Both the position numbers and the translations under genes were made by a program. From the NCBI GenBank assembly GCA_020284085.1, contig JACEVL010000163.1, forward strand, positions 442,501 through 506,500: a stretch of 64,000 bases of DNA, written 5' to 3'. Below are positions 14,030 to 25,302 of the stretch, piece after piece. The notes beneath the pieces are model-generated. The model worked only from the letters and a program-made list of their open reading frames with translations, ran no database searches and was not told where the DNA came from. Position 1 is the first letter of the stretch. Each line of letters opens with the position of its first letter. This stretch comes from Aporrectodea caliginosa. Its lineage: Eukaryota > Annelida > Clitellata > Crassiclitellata > Lumbricidae.

Positions 14030-14390
14030 AGGAAGGATCGGAGGTACTACATAATTATGGTTGAAAGGATGGATGGATGGAAGAAGCAGGGACAGAGGAA
14101 TGACAGACAGAGGGAGGTATGGAGGGAAGGAGGCGAAGAGAACTAGATTAAAGGAACTTTATTTTATTACAAATAAATGCGGAGAGTGTAATCCCTGTAA
14201 AGTAATATTCGAAGCGTCACCGACTGATATCACGTACGCATTGGAACAGCGGCAGATAATCCAGAGGCAATAATCCTTCCTCTTGTCTCTTTGTCCACTT
14301 TCCTTAGGATGACGCCATTGTGTTCCCCAGAGCGGTTTCGGCGAGGGTTATCTATTTTAAGATAGACTATTTCATCAACACCTTTCCACC
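14030..14390. other. No recognisable gene
   Basis: Purine-rich at first (ggaagaagcagggacagagg), then unremarkable. Confidence 0.3.
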
Positions 14391-14394
14391 ATGT

Positions 14395-14480
14395 AAGACC
14401 ACTACGAAGGCAAAATCACCTTCTCCCTTCTCCTCGATCCGCCTTAGAATGGCGCTATATAATGATGACAAATTATCATA
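14395..14480 (+). mobile_element. L2-type 3' tail
   Basis: Ends in 'gaatggcgctatataatgatgac', the same terminal motif as other L2-mobilised elements here. Only the tail is identifiable. Confidence 0.4.
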
Positions 14481-14760
14481 ACATATTTGATTGGACGATA
14501 GGACATAATAGCGGCACCTAGCGCCTGGAATTATTACTCATTTGCATGCGAACAGATTTGGTCGCCAGCTGGCCACTGTTACGACAGTTAGGAGAATCGG
14601 TCGGGAGCAGACGACGACTGTAAATTAATTAATCAGATATTTAATTAGCCGCGGAACTGTTATAAATAGTGCACTCGTTTCATTTAAGAAACGGCTTAAT
14701 CACCCACGGAGATTATGATATTTCTCTGCCGTAGCTTAGGGCTGATTTGACGGCACGATT

Positions 14761-14914
14761 AGATGGATGGATGGATGGATGGATGGATGGATGGATGGAT
14801 GGATGGATGGATGGATGGATGGATGGATGGATGGATGGATGGATGGATGGATGGATGGATGGATGGATGGATGGATGGATGGATGGATGGATGGATGGAT
14901 GGATGGATGGATGG
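14761..14914. repeat. (GATG)n microsatellite, second array
   Basis: About 38 perfect units, 0.74 kb downstream of the first array and in the same orientation. Confidence 0.97.
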
Positions 14915-15147
14915 AAGTAGGAATGCAGATGGCAAGACGGAGCAATGTCTTGACGCGTGTGAGAATCATTTCTTTACTTTTTTATTTTGCTTTCCTCATT
15001 TCCAGCAGAAGCGTGGAAGACATTTTTGACCTTTTGCTGTATCCAACTTTCTTTATCCTACCTGCTGAAAGTCATATTTCCTATGTTCTGAATCCTACGC
15101 CTTGTTTTTATGTCTACATAATTTATTTTTAACTCCGCCACTGATCG

Positions 15148-15232
15148 TACTCTGTCAGTGCCAGTCCCAAGCCTGGATAAAGGAGAAGGGCGACGCTAAT
15201 GATCTTTGTTATCACACAGTGTCATTAAACTG
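15148..15232 (+). repeat. Dispersed repeat of unknown class (copy)
   Basis: 'cagtgccagtcccaagcc' followed by a 'ggataaaggagaagggcgacg'-like block and 'atctttgttatcacacagtg' recurs at 26813-26900 (plus) and 16838-16905 (minus), with a partial copy at about 1440. The copies have common ends, suggesting the 3' portion of a mobile element I cannot name. Confidence 0.6.
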
Positions 15233-15610
15233 AAACTACTACTACTATCCTTTATTTCCTTTGTTATACTCCTACTTGCTATGTTCTGTGTCTTCTTACC
15301 TACATCTTTGTCGTATGTCCTTTGTACTACATACTATATCCCATGCACTATGTCCTTTGTACTACACGCAATGTCCTTTGTCTTGCGTCTAAAATCTTGT
15401 GGTTTTCGTCCAGTATCTTGAAATATCCTTCACTCTGTATATCATGTACCCTATACATTCATCCTGTTCCGTATGTCATATGTCATTTGTCCTTCATCCT
15501 ATGTGTCCTTTGTCCTGCATCCAATTCGTTCTGTGTCCTGCGGTCCTTATGTCCTTTCGTCCTGTACATCTTGTCGTATACACAGCGGTTGAAAAGCGCA
15601 AAATAAAAGC
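15233..15610. repeat. Degenerate 'tgtcctttgt' low-complexity tract
   Basis: Loose reiteration of tgtcctttgt, tatgtcc and ctgtgtcct phrases. The open frames here are compositional. Confidence 0.4.
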
Positions 15611-15904
15611 CATGGCGATTTGTGCCGTTGACTTTCAGCTCCCGTCCAAGCACTGTATTGGTTATCGACCGGAAACTGCGCCTCGGGAGTTATTACTTCC
15701 GGCAACACCGGAAACACCACTATAAAATGCCAATACGGAAAGAGGAGGAAGTAAGGAATGGGTCGGAAGGAACGACGAGCAAGGAAAACGATCGCACCAT
15801 TTACGCATCTGCGTTGGCCTGCTTAAGATGCTGGGTGCAATGGGATGGGAAGAGAGAGAGAGAGAGATGGGAGGCATGTATTTATGTATCGGTACGTGCA
15901 CATG

Positions 15905-15940
<36 letters not shown>

Positions 15941-16312
15941 TGTATGTATGTATGTATGTATGTATGTATGTATGTATGTATGTATGTATGTATGTATGTA
16001 TGTATGTATGTATGTATGTATGTATGTATGTATGTATGTATGTATGTGTACATGTATGTAAGTATGCTCGTATGTGTGCATGTATGTATGTATGTGTACA
16101 TGTATATAAGTATGTATGTTCGTATGTATGTATGTATGTATGTATGTATGTACATGTATGTATGTATGTATGTACATGTATGTATGTATGTATGTATGTA
16201 TGTATGTATGTATGTATGTATGTATGTATGTATGTATGTATGTATGTACATGTATGTATGTATGTGTACATGTATGTAAGTATGCTCGTATGTGTGCATG
16301 TCTATTCGTATA
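15905..16312. repeat. (GTAT)n microsatellite, ~400 bp
   Basis: Long (gtat)n with interspersed gtac and gtgc variants. A block 'catgtatgtaagtatgctcgtatgtgtg' appears twice (about 16048 and 16269), indicating internal duplication. The long Tyr/Val/Cys/Met and His/Ile/Tyr/Thr frames are artefacts. Confidence 0.97.
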
Positions 16313-16380
16313 CGTATGTATCTTTGTATAACACTTTCTGTAAAGCTTACAAGTGCGCTAAAGAACCTTAACGCCTTTGG

Positions 16381-16535
16381 CTGCACAGGGTGAGAATTGC
16401 CGGGGGAGTTGAGGGGGGGTTCAACCCCTAGTCTTTTTTAGGCTCCCATTGTAAAGTCTACATTTCACACCCAAACTGCACATAGATCAACGTCTAACCC
16501 CCCCCCGTTATTTTTTGACAATTCCCATACTGCAG
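16381..16535. mobile_element. Possible 155-bp MITE, 5-bp TSD
   Basis: The ends CTGCACAGGGTGAGAATTG and CAATTCCCATACTGCAG are imperfect inverted repeats, flanked by TTTGG on both sides (16376-16380, 16536-16540). Inside, G7 and C9 runs also face each other. The superfamily is unclear. Confidence 0.45.
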
Positions 16536-16837
16536 TTTGGCACGAGACTTCATGTAAGATGCTGGGTGAAATGGGATCTGATTATTATGCAAGCGTTATG
16601 AGGCAGGCAGAAAGCAGTAGAATGTTTTGACCAAGCAGATTCCTAAGCACCGGAATTACGACAGCGCTAGAAAAGAACCATGCAGTGTTAGTAGCAGAAT
16701 TAATGTGTTACATGACATTGGTAGTAAGATCGTACAGAATATTAATAATAGCAATTCCAGTAGCAGGCTTGCGCACACCCGTACGCTGAGACCTAGTAGG
16801 CTAATGCTGTGGTATTGTTTGCGGCAAGTAGTAGTTT

Positions 16838-16910
16838 CAATTTAACGACGCTGCGTGATAACAAAGATCATTAGCGTCGCCCTCCTCCTTCATCCAGGCT
16901 TATTTTGCGG
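16838..16910 (-). repeat. Dispersed repeat of unknown class (copy)
   Basis: Reverse complement of the 15148-15232 block: 'gataacaaagatcattagcg' plus 'ccaggctt'. Confidence 0.55.
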
Positions 16911-17107
16911 CAAGATCCGTGAAGATCTCTTTAAAAGATAAAAGGTAGCGTCAGTAGCGCCCGTATCGAACTCGGCCATAAAAGAGTACATCGACTAACG
17001 GTGTGGGTAGAAGGATCTGATGCAGAAAGAGAATCACCTGCTCACATACTGTATGCCAAGGCTAAGAAAACGAAGTCGCTGAGTGACGTTTCATAGCTAC
17101 AGTACGG

Positions 17108-17559
17108 CAGGGTTGCCAGGTCGTCGCGAAAAGCGCGAGTTGGGCTACTTTCCAATGCACTCGCGACTGAAAATTTAGTTCTCGCGACCTCGCGATATTT
17201 GGGCTACTTTTGAATTGTCTCGCTGTCGCTACGGCGACATTATGAATTTTCATAAATTGACCGCATTAGGCTACTACGACACTGTTACCAGCTACTATTT
17301 TGATGCGGTGTTGCTAACGTAATAAGAAACACATGCTCTACGGAGTACGGACTAGTCTACGGTAAGCACTAAGCAGTCTGTCATCTAAATTTTTGCATCA
17401 ATGGTTTCGTCACATGTCTTGGTGAAACCAATAAAGTACGTATTTTGATGACCTAGCCAAAATTTACTAATGTTTTCATTTAACTGCTCAGCTCGCGACT
17501 TTTGGGCTACTTTTTGACGTGATTTCGCGACCAAGCAATTCCGAAATCTGGCAACCCTG
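17108..17559. mobile_element. hAT-type non-autonomous element, 452 bp
   Basis: The termini are CAGGGTTGCCAG and CTGGCAACCCTG. The octamer CAGTACGG is duplicated exactly at 17100-17107 and 17560-17567. Near both ends the phrase 'gggctacttt' recurs with 'ctcgcga', giving subterminal repeats typical of transposase-binding regions in hAT elements. Confidence 0.9.
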
Positions 17560-17567
17560 CAGTACGG

Positions 17568-20090
17568 CTACATCTCGGCTGCAGCTTAAGGGACACAGTG
17601 AAGCGGTACAATGGTGAACTAGGTTGGACTCCACTCATCTATGTGTGTCAATAGTTTATCGTAGTCGAATATCAAACGCTGTCATTCATATCGATATGCG
17701 CGTTTAACTAACATGTTGACGCGAAACTCGATGTTGTCAACGGAACGCTGCCTTACTCATTACTCGAAACCGTGTTACTCCGTATTTTGTTATAATACTC
17801 AATACTCTGTTTAATGTAGTATTTTCTACTCGACAGTCTGTTTGTGCCAGTTCAAAGGTTTCTTTTCGTCTGTAGCGCAGAAGGACATAAACAGTTCCAC
17901 TTCCGCCACAGACGGTCAGAGAAATCCATCCATTCATCCCGGTTGCACAGCGTGTGGCAAAAATCTCGTCTCATATTAGGTCTAACGGGGGAGAGGGCTC
18001 CATGCGGGCGTGCACGGCATTAGTATTCGGACAGCGGTAGTTACGTCTCGGCACAGAGTGGTATAAGAAGGCACGGGCAGCACTTCGTAGGGACCGGCAG
18101 TTAATGTGCGGCGTCGAAACGCATTTGGGGAAATCTCTCAGCCAAGTCTTTCCAAGCGGTCGGCGATAATAGTCAACGCGCGTGGCTGCCCGCCGAGATC
18201 ATTATGTTGCGCCCGATATGCAAAGGAGGGAGTCGTCGTTTTTATAGCGCAGTCGGCGGCGGCCTTTGCGGCGTGAGTTGTGAGAGTCGTGAATCATGCA
18301 CGAGTTAAGTGGCGGAAGAACACGAAAATCACATTCAGTGGAGTAGGAACATCTATACCGGGTCAGGCACACTAACAAGGCCATGAGGTCACTAGAGATT
18401 ATTTAGAATCGCGTGCAAAAAGGATTTATCGGCAGTAGCTTATGATATGCGCGTAAATTGAGTGTGTGAGTGTTTGGGCTGAAGTACCTAATATACTTGC
18501 TGGACCACGATATCTAGAATGAGGTTCTCGTTAGCCTGAACATTGTCATAGATCGATATAACAATGAAGTGTTTATCGCATGCAAATGAGACTCGAAAGC
18601 AAAGCTAAACATTTCTCACACACGCGTAGAACCAAGTCGAGTCTCGTCCGTATATGCTGATGAATGAGCTAATGTTGAGGGAAGATGACGGCCGAATGAA
18701 GTGTTCGCAGAACTATACTGTTGACCGATGGGGAGGGGACAGATCCGGGGCTGACGGTCGCGTCCGAATGTTATGTAATCCAAAATCTGAAATGTCTCAG
18801 GGCCATCCAAAGGTCACGTCAGGGAGACCAGCTTAATCACCGGCACTAAGTGTCTAGATTCCTCACGACAACAGATTCCTTGTGCAGACTAGATATCTGT
18901 CAGAAGTCGTCTGGGTGGCCAACAGACGATAAAGACCTCTCGCCAGAGGGAGGTCGATGCCACTCCGAAGACCCTGGCTCGCCGTGTCTGCATCGAATCC
19001 GTCATATTCTTCCTTTGCCCACATCCCATGCATTAGCGCTTAAAGGTCGATATATGATATAATTATATGATATATGAATCCATGCATCTGTGGTTACAGT
19101 TGCAATGCCGATCGCAGACTGCATTTTAATTCGGGTTTGGTCGTGACACAGTTTGCAACAGACTCTGTTATTTGAGCAGACGTAATAGAAACGTATAAAA
19201 ATACTGAAAACGTGATTTTACAAAAATGCTTTAAGCACGGGATTTGAAAAACGTTAAACCGACTGAAAAGTGCAACGAAGCTAAAATGACTGCTTTCTTT
19301 CATAGATAGGCTCTACTTCTAGTTAACCAGGGTCATTCATTGAGAAGAGGAACAGCGCGTAGTATACGGTACTATTTACTTAGTTAAGCACAATGCGTTT
19401 TTTCCTCTATAAATTATCTTCATCGTAGACTTAATCCTAATTAAATCTCATTCAAGAAAAATTCAAACAATGACTACCGACACAAACAATCCAATATAAA
19501 TATAAACACATTCCTGAAAACCCAAAAAATGTTAAAACACGTGAATTCTAATTTAGAAAAAAATAAAAATTTAAAACCTTGTAGGCTATGTTGTAGCTTT
19601 TGCGATGTAAATTCTGTAGCACATTCTCCGTTTCACTCTCGTTTAGATGACACAGAGAATCCAGAAGTTTTACAAATAAGGGTAACTATTTGAGTTGTCT
19701 GGGTTATCTCGCTTGAATTTGGTCCATTCTTGGTGAACAATTTAAAGAATTTCGCGAATTGTGGACAAGGATGCTTTGCAACTTAAACTTTCTCTTCCAT
19801 TACCCTGTTTGTGACTAGTTGTTAAAAACGTAACACCGATTCAATTTCACAGAATTAATTTTTTTTTTATATTATACAATAAACCATTGCAACAAACGAG
19901 TAAATCACACATAAATATTCTTGCGTTTTTTAAAACTAAAATCCAATAACTTCACAATCTTTGAAAATAGCTATAACTAATCAAAAGTACAGTGTCAATA
20001 ACACATAAAAATGCTCAAGTTCAACTTCGTGGGTGTTTGCACATAATAGGTTAAACACCACCACAGTCTCAGACTATAAGTTCAGAAAGG
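17568..20090. other. No gene or repeat recognised
   Basis: About 2.5 kb of unique-looking sequence with several 60-70 codon frames on both strands. None has a family signature. 19300-20080 is AT-rich. Confidence 0.35.
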
Positions 20091-20100
20091 GCCCCCAAAA

Positions 20101-20316
20101 ATGTATGCGCCTAGGTCCCCGTTTTCTGTAAAATCGCCTCTGTTGAGCGATGGTAGTCATTCTGAGGAGGAAGTCCGTGCGAACGGAGAACCCCAAAAGT
20201 ATACAGCGACGAGGTACAAGAGGAGAGTGCCCCTCGAGGTGGGAATGCATGCCAAGGTCACAACTGAGTATTACTCCGAAGATCCGGATCTTGTCAATCC
20301 GCTAGGCATCCTCTAA
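20101..20316 (+). CDS. Unassigned 71-codon open frame
   Basis: The frame starts at an ATG and ends in TAA. It has a protein-like composition, unlike the repeat-driven frames around it, with a charged middle (SEEEVRANGEPQKY) followed by TRYKRRVPLEVGMHA and an acidic C-terminus. I do not recognise the family. It could be a small gene, a terminal exon of a gene lying to the left, or chance. There is no convincing splice acceptor or polyadenylation signal that would decide. Confidence 0.25.
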   Translation: MYAPRSPFSVKSPLLSDGSHSEEEVRANGEPQKYTATRYKRRVPLEVGMHAKVTTEYYSEDPDLVNPLGIL

Positions 20317-20503
20317 TATCGAATACATTCAGCTTTTAGATCTCAGTAAATATTAAGTCTAAAATGACATCTCTGCCTAATGACAACGTATAGGCATTCA
20401 TTAATATATGTATCCACACACACACACACATGGACCTCACCCATGGACCCGCATCCGCTCCATCTATCCACAAGCTGGTTTCTCTGTCCGTGTATCCATC
20501 CAT

Positions 20504-20632
20504 CATCCCTCCCTCCTTCTTTCCCTCCCTCCCTCCCTCCCTCTCCTCCCTCCCTCCCTCCTCCCTCCCTCCCTCCCTCCTCCCTTCCCTCCCTCCCCTC
20601 CCTCCCTCCCTCCTCCCTCCCTCCCTCCCTCC
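20504..20632. repeat. (CCCT)n polypyrimidine tract
   Basis: Nearly pure C/T with ccct and cctcc units, mirror-symmetric in places. The long Pro/Ser/Leu and Gly/Arg/Glu frames over it are artefacts. Confidence 0.9.
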
Positions 20633-20990
20633 ATCTATGCGTCCATCCATCACCCATTCCTCCATTCATCAATTCATCCATCTGTCCATCGAAGCAACCT
20701 GAGAGAAACCCTATCTGAACATCCAAGCCTTACCCAAAGAGAAAGTGAACCGAAGCTCCATCCATCCGACCACCATCCACCCACCAATCCATTCATCTGT
20801 CCGTCTATCCATTCACCAAACAGCAACAGCCACGCACCAGACCATCAGCCATTCATCCTTTCATCCACTCATCCATCCTTACATCTACCCATCTATCAAG
20901 CCATTCATTCATTTACCCATCCATTCATCCATCCATCCTTACACTCATTCACCTATCAAATCCTTCATTCATCCACCTACCCACCCGTAT
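20633..20990. repeat. (CATC/CATT)n degenerate microsatellite
   Basis: Old, interrupted array of catc, catt and cacc units that grades out of the ccct tract. Confidence 0.8.
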
Positions 20991-21179
20991 GAAGACTGAA
21001 GTCCTACCAAGAGAAAATCCTTGGGCTGTGCTGTTATGTTACCGTGAAGGCTACTCCACTGAAACTGCTCTTGCCTTAACGCTGGCAACAGCTTCTCATC
21101 TAACGATACCTTAAATACATGCCTCTCAGTATGCCTTGACCTTAGTGCTGCTTTAACACTGGCGACCACCACCTACCCT

Positions 21180-21330
21180 CTAATCTTCGTCCGTTGTTCA
21201 CGGTCCAAACACTTCGCTCAACCTGCTCCTCTTCCGCCCTAACATAGCGCCTGTGAATAAGCTGGTTCCCGCGACTTCGCTTTTGTGGGCGCTCTAGAAA
21301 TATGGAGTTTACGATTTACGATTACGATTA
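21180..21330 (+). mobile_element. L2-like LINE 3' end
   Basis: 'gtgaataagctggttcccgc' and 'gggcgctctagaaatatgg' followed by a (cgatta)n tail match the 3' region at 49025-49110. No coding part is recognisable. Confidence 0.5.
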
Positions 21331-21672
21331 CCTCTGCTCTTCCATCACCTCATCACAAAATACTAGTAAGTAAGTAAGTATAACACAACAGCTCATTTCC
21401 ATGATAAATGTTGAGTTGTTGACCAAGTTATACGACATCAAGATTTACCGCTAATGCTACTATAATGATAATATTTCTGTGTCATTGAGCACCATCTTCC
21501 AGCTGGAATAAGATGCTGAAATTTTGTCTCAATAATACTATTGACAGGTCTAACAAACTGAGAGGTGCCCTGGTTTCTAGCTTGAACTTTGTTTTTGTGA
21601 ACCACCCTAACATACATACATATATGCATACATACATACATACATCGTTGTGTCTCATTTTTCGTCTCATTC

Positions 21673-21785
21673 AACAGGCAGGGGCGGGCGCATTTGTCGG
21701 GCGCTTTTGTCGGCAGGAGCGGGCGCATTTGTCGCGGCGCTTTTGTCGGGTCGCTTTTGTCCGAGGCGCTTTTGACGGGTCACCG
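21673..21785. repeat. GC-rich minisatellite at a duplication border
   Basis: About six units of the type cgcttttgtcggg, alternating with gggcgcatttgtcgg. It ends exactly where similarity to the other UTP25-segment copies begins. Confidence 0.7.
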
Positions 21786-22084
21786 GAATGAGGAGTGTGT
21801 CATCTGCAAACGGTTAAATGGGAACTTCCCCCCCCCCTTTACAGGTGTAGGCCATACCTCACACCTCACCAGCCCTGTGAGACTGTGTTAAAACACACCT
21901 CTTCAGATCCCATAGCACTTTTGAGCGGTTCTTAAACTGTGCAAGTACAGAATGTTGCCATATTTCTGTGCTTTTAAGAAGTGTATAAAAGAAGTCTTTG
22001 TTGGCCTTTGAGAAGTCTTTCGTAATTCAATTTCGTAAATTAGTCGGAGTTTAAGGTTTAAGATAATGTTATTTTCTTACACAG

Positions 22085-22328
22085 GTATAAAATACGAGGA
22101 ATTCAGCACGTGATTTTCTATGATCTTCCGATCTATCCTCATTTCTATCCTGAAATTTGCAACATGATCGAGAATTCGAAAGGATCGGCCGTAGAAAAGT
22201 ACAATCAGATGTGTACTGTGCTATTCACAAAATATGACATGGATCGTTTGGTTCCTGTCATTGGTTACGAGAAAACCTGCGAACTACTCTCAGCAGAGAA
22301 AAACGTTCAGACTTTTCATTCGTCCTAG
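22085..22328 (+). CDS. UTP25: UTP25 terminal exon, copy 1 (open)
   Basis: UTP25 (DIEXF/Def) is a nucleolar helicase-fold protein of the small-subunit processome, acting in pre-18S rRNA processing. The exon follows a good acceptor (ttttcttacacag) in phase 2. It reads YKIRGIQHVIFYDLPIYPHF, then an EICNM motif, CTVLFTKYD, and stops at TAG after about 80 codons. This matches the family's conserved C-terminus in order and length. No other UTP25 exon lies upstream in this window. Either the rest of the gene is beyond the left edge with a very long intron, or this is a duplicated orphan exon. It shares nearly all residues with copy 3. Confidence 0.75.
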
Positions 22329-22493
22329 ACCAGTTGCAGGATAGCAGGAAATTTATAAAGCACCCAGTCTGAAGAACATATTCTCGGGGCTAAAAAATGA
22401 GAAGACAATGTAAACAATGTGGTTATTAATAAACAAAGTAGCTAGAACTTACCATTCATCATACTAATGGAGTTCACATTTTTTAACAACATT

Positions 22494-22937
22494 GGGGTCG
22501 TCCATTAATTATGTCAACAAAATAGGGAGGGTTTGGAAAAGTTTGACAGTTGTTGACAAGGGGAGGTGGGTGTTCGGAAAAATTTGACGTCAACAAATTT
22601 TTTCCCAATGATTCAACACAGACCCTTCAAAATGGTAGCGAAAACATTAAGTAAGTTAATGCTAAAAATGTATAAAGTGCTTAATGTTTAATACTACTAC
22701 AAAGCTGGTAATAAACTAAACTCATATATTTTGAAATTCGAGATTGCATTTTTAGTGTAAAAATTTGAAAAAATGATTCTACATGTATTGAGCCATTGTG
22801 TTTCTTTTTTGTAGGGGGGGTTCTGGGATTGTTGACATAATTTTTTAGGGGTCCGTCAATGTTTGACAGTTGTTGACAAGGGAGGGAGGGGGTCAAAAAC
22901 TGCCTAAAATTTGTTGACATAATTAATGGACGACCCC
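22494..22937. mobile_element. MITE, 444 bp, TIR GGGGTCGTCCATTAATTATG
   Basis: Perfect inverted ends of about 27 bp (GGGGTCGTCCATTAATTATG onward). Flanked by ATT on both sides (22491-22493, 22938-22940). The empty site 'acaacattgtcattt' is present in copies 2 and 3 near 47028 and 57390. Subterminal 'tttgacagttgttgacaagg' occurs near both ends in inverted logic. The TIR resembles the Harbinger/ISL2EU/IS4EU group; that assignment is inference. Confidence 0.9.
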
Positions 22938-22954
22938 ATTGTCATTTTTACGAT

Positions 22955-23115
22955 ATGGTATTATGAACCAAGAGTAGAGGAGCTGTCCCTTCAGCTAGCC
23001 CTGAGGCAGCCATGGGTATAAAATCTTGACAAATTTATGTCCTGGCAGGGTTTGAACCCAACCTCTCGATTTACAGTCCAGCATTCTGCTAACCACTACA
23101 CAACGTGCACCACTT
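22955..23115 (-). mobile_element. tRNA-derived SINE, family B (in copy 1)
   Basis: On the minus strand the A box reads tagtggttagcagaatgctg and the B box ggttgggttcaaaccc. It is present in all three duplicate copies, so it predates the duplications. Confidence 0.75.
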
Positions 23116-23332
23116 GGCTATGTAGAATCAATCCAGAGAGATAAGAAAATGTAGCTGAAGTGGCTAAAACTTCTGAAAGTCAACAGTGAATAAGTGCCGG
23201 ATATTACATGTATTATGATCCTTTAAGATTTACAAAATTTCTCTGCAGTATAAAGGACAGTTTTGGAATGGTTAGAACTCGTCAAGATCCGGTAGAACAA
23301 TTTATTATTTTCTATTGTATACCATTTACACC

Positions 23333-23542
23333 ATCGTGGGGCGTGGTGCTTTGCAGCCGGAGGGTTGCGGGTTCGAATCCACCTCAAGCCGCCGCGTAGG
23401 AACCCTGGGCGAGTCCTTCACTCGCAATTGCTCATGCGCTTCGGCGTGAAACTCCGATTCAGTGTCCGCGCTGTAGTCTGGAGCGCCTCTGAGTAGAAAT
23501 CTTGAAGGGGCGCTATAACAAGTGCTCGTACGTGGCCTACAT
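23333..23542 (+). mobile_element. tRNA-derived SINE, family A (A box deleted)
   Basis: Perfect B box GGTTCGAATCC, then 'cttcactcgcaattgctcat' and a 3' tail 'gaaggggcgctataa'. Compared with 62866 and 56637 the copy lacks about 28 bp covering the A box. The insertion is shared with copy 3 but absent from copy 2. Confidence 0.8.
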
Positions 23543-24018
23543 TTATTATTTATTTTTGTTGTTACTGTTTCTATGATTAATTATGAGGGCTGACGATGTT
23601 ACTAGTTCGATTTGGCGGACAAGAAGTGATTATGGCATTGTAATCTTCGCACTTGAGGCCGTCACTCACGGTTAGATTAAGGGACCGCTGCGTTGTTAGT
23701 CATCCAAAATCTGGACAAGGTCTGTCTGACCCTGGACCATGTCTAACGTCGTTGAATCAACAGACAATAACCGGTTATCTCTGACATAAAAACAGATTGA
23801 TTGATTGATACACTGCAGATCAGTCGTCATGGATTACCTGCAGCAGGCTATTTTAATTCTCCTATTATATAATTATGTAATGTATGTGTGTATAACTGTA
23901 TATCAATATATATAGGCTATATATATGTGTGTGTGTGTGTTAATTGTTGCATGTATGCATGTAGTAGGCTATATGTTATCTGTAGTATATCATATGTATG
24001 ATTATATGGAATTATATG

Positions 24019-24537
24019 GAATCATTGCATAATTAGCCTACGTAACGCCGAAAATGACCGTTTTTGACCCACCCACCCTATAACGCTTCGCAACGTTTCC
24101 CTAGACTCACCCGTGCACCCACCTACCCCAGCGTTACGTATTTATTGTTACAAAAAATTGTTTTAGATTTACTATGTGAACGCGTAATATCCGGGCAAGT
24201 ATCTTGAAGAAGAAGCGAGACAGTTTGCAAAAATGATGATCTGCTGGTATCGGATCCTTCGGCCGCATTGTATTAAACACTAACTTAGGCCTAGTGATGA
24301 TTTAAACTATTTCGTGTTTTTAGTTAAGTTTTAAATCAATGGCACGAAGTTTGGACTTCGATCACATCGTGTCTAAAGTGTCATTCGATGATAATTTAAA
24401 ATTCATTTATAACTAAACTTTTGGTAAAAGCGTTACGTAACGTTCAGCTCCATACACCCACCCACCCACCTAACGTTTCGTAACGTTCTCAAGGACCCCA
24501 CCCACCCTGGAGCTTTACGTAATTATGCAATGACCCC
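24019..24537. mobile_element. MITE, ~519 bp, TIR GG..TCATTGCATAATTA
   Basis: Left GGAATCATTGCATAATTA and right TAATTATGCAATGACCCC are inverted. Both ends continue with inverted 'acgtaa' and 'cgttacg' motifs and 'acccaccc' runs. The sister sequences at 27300 and 55845 are contiguous across the site, so the empty state is known. Flanks are AT-rich (atat), making the exact TSD ambiguous. Confidence 0.8.
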
Positions 24538-24628
24538 ATATTACATGCATTTAGATTAATTGTATATATATGCATAGATTTGTAGACCACTTGTTAAAAT
24601 TTCAGCTTGAGTGGCCAATGCACAGGCA

Positions 24629-25301
24629 TGTAGTACTGGTAATTTCCATCATACACAACAACACATTATCATTATATTCATTAGACAGAACAACAACACT
24701 ATAGTAACACAATTACACCAGACATTGATTATACTTTAGATGCCAATCTTCACACTAGATAACACAGAAGAATAAGTAAACAACACCTGATTGGCCATTC
24801 ACATAATACACCATCCACTCACACGAGCTCAGGATAGGTTAAGCCTAAGCATAATACCAACCCACAGACTAGCTAGTGATGGACATTACACACAAACAGA
24901 TCCCTCATAAATAGTCGAAGCAAGTGGTCAGCGAGGCGGCAGTTGGTAAAGAAGAAGGACGTCGACTCAGGAAAGAGGGAAGGAAGAAAAGAGATCGAGC
25001 GGACAACTAATATACATTTCGATATGCACCTCACAGTTCGGCTCTGTTAGTAGGCCTAGATCTTCGCTTCCCTGACAATTTACACTTCAATACACCTGGA
25101 AGACTTAGGTTAGTATCAGCAGTCATCTTTGTATCTCCATCACTCTTAGTTTCGAATAATGTATGTTCAATATTAATCACTATAGCCTACATTCATCATT
25201 CAGTCTTGACTTATCTATATTTTCTCTTAGTCTGTGAACTTAGTTCCCCATTAGGAATCTCGATCATAATATCAGTTGTAGACCAAATAGTGGACTACGA
25301 T
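24629..25301. mobile_element. 673-bp insertion with 5-bp TSD, solo-LTR-like
   Basis: AGGCA is repeated at 24624-24628 and 25302-25306. Sister sites at 27405 and 55745 read 'cacaggcacatgg' or equivalent without the insert. The insert starts TGTAGT and ends ACTACGAT, has a TATA-like 'cataaatagt' near its middle and no coding frame. A 5-bp duplication and TG start fit a solo long terminal repeat. The 3' end lacks the usual CA, so this is tentative. Confidence 0.55.
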
Positions 25302-25302
25302 A

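Noticed and set aside
13870..14969. Met-Asp-Gly-Trp repeat proteins
   Set aside because: Artefact of the (GATG)n arrays. No upstream or downstream coding signal.
15622..16386. Long open frames rich in Met-Tyr-Val-Cys or His-Thr-Tyr-Ile on both strands
   Set aside because: They are translations of the (GTAT)n microsatellite. The same applies to 51317-51859 and 52317-52599.
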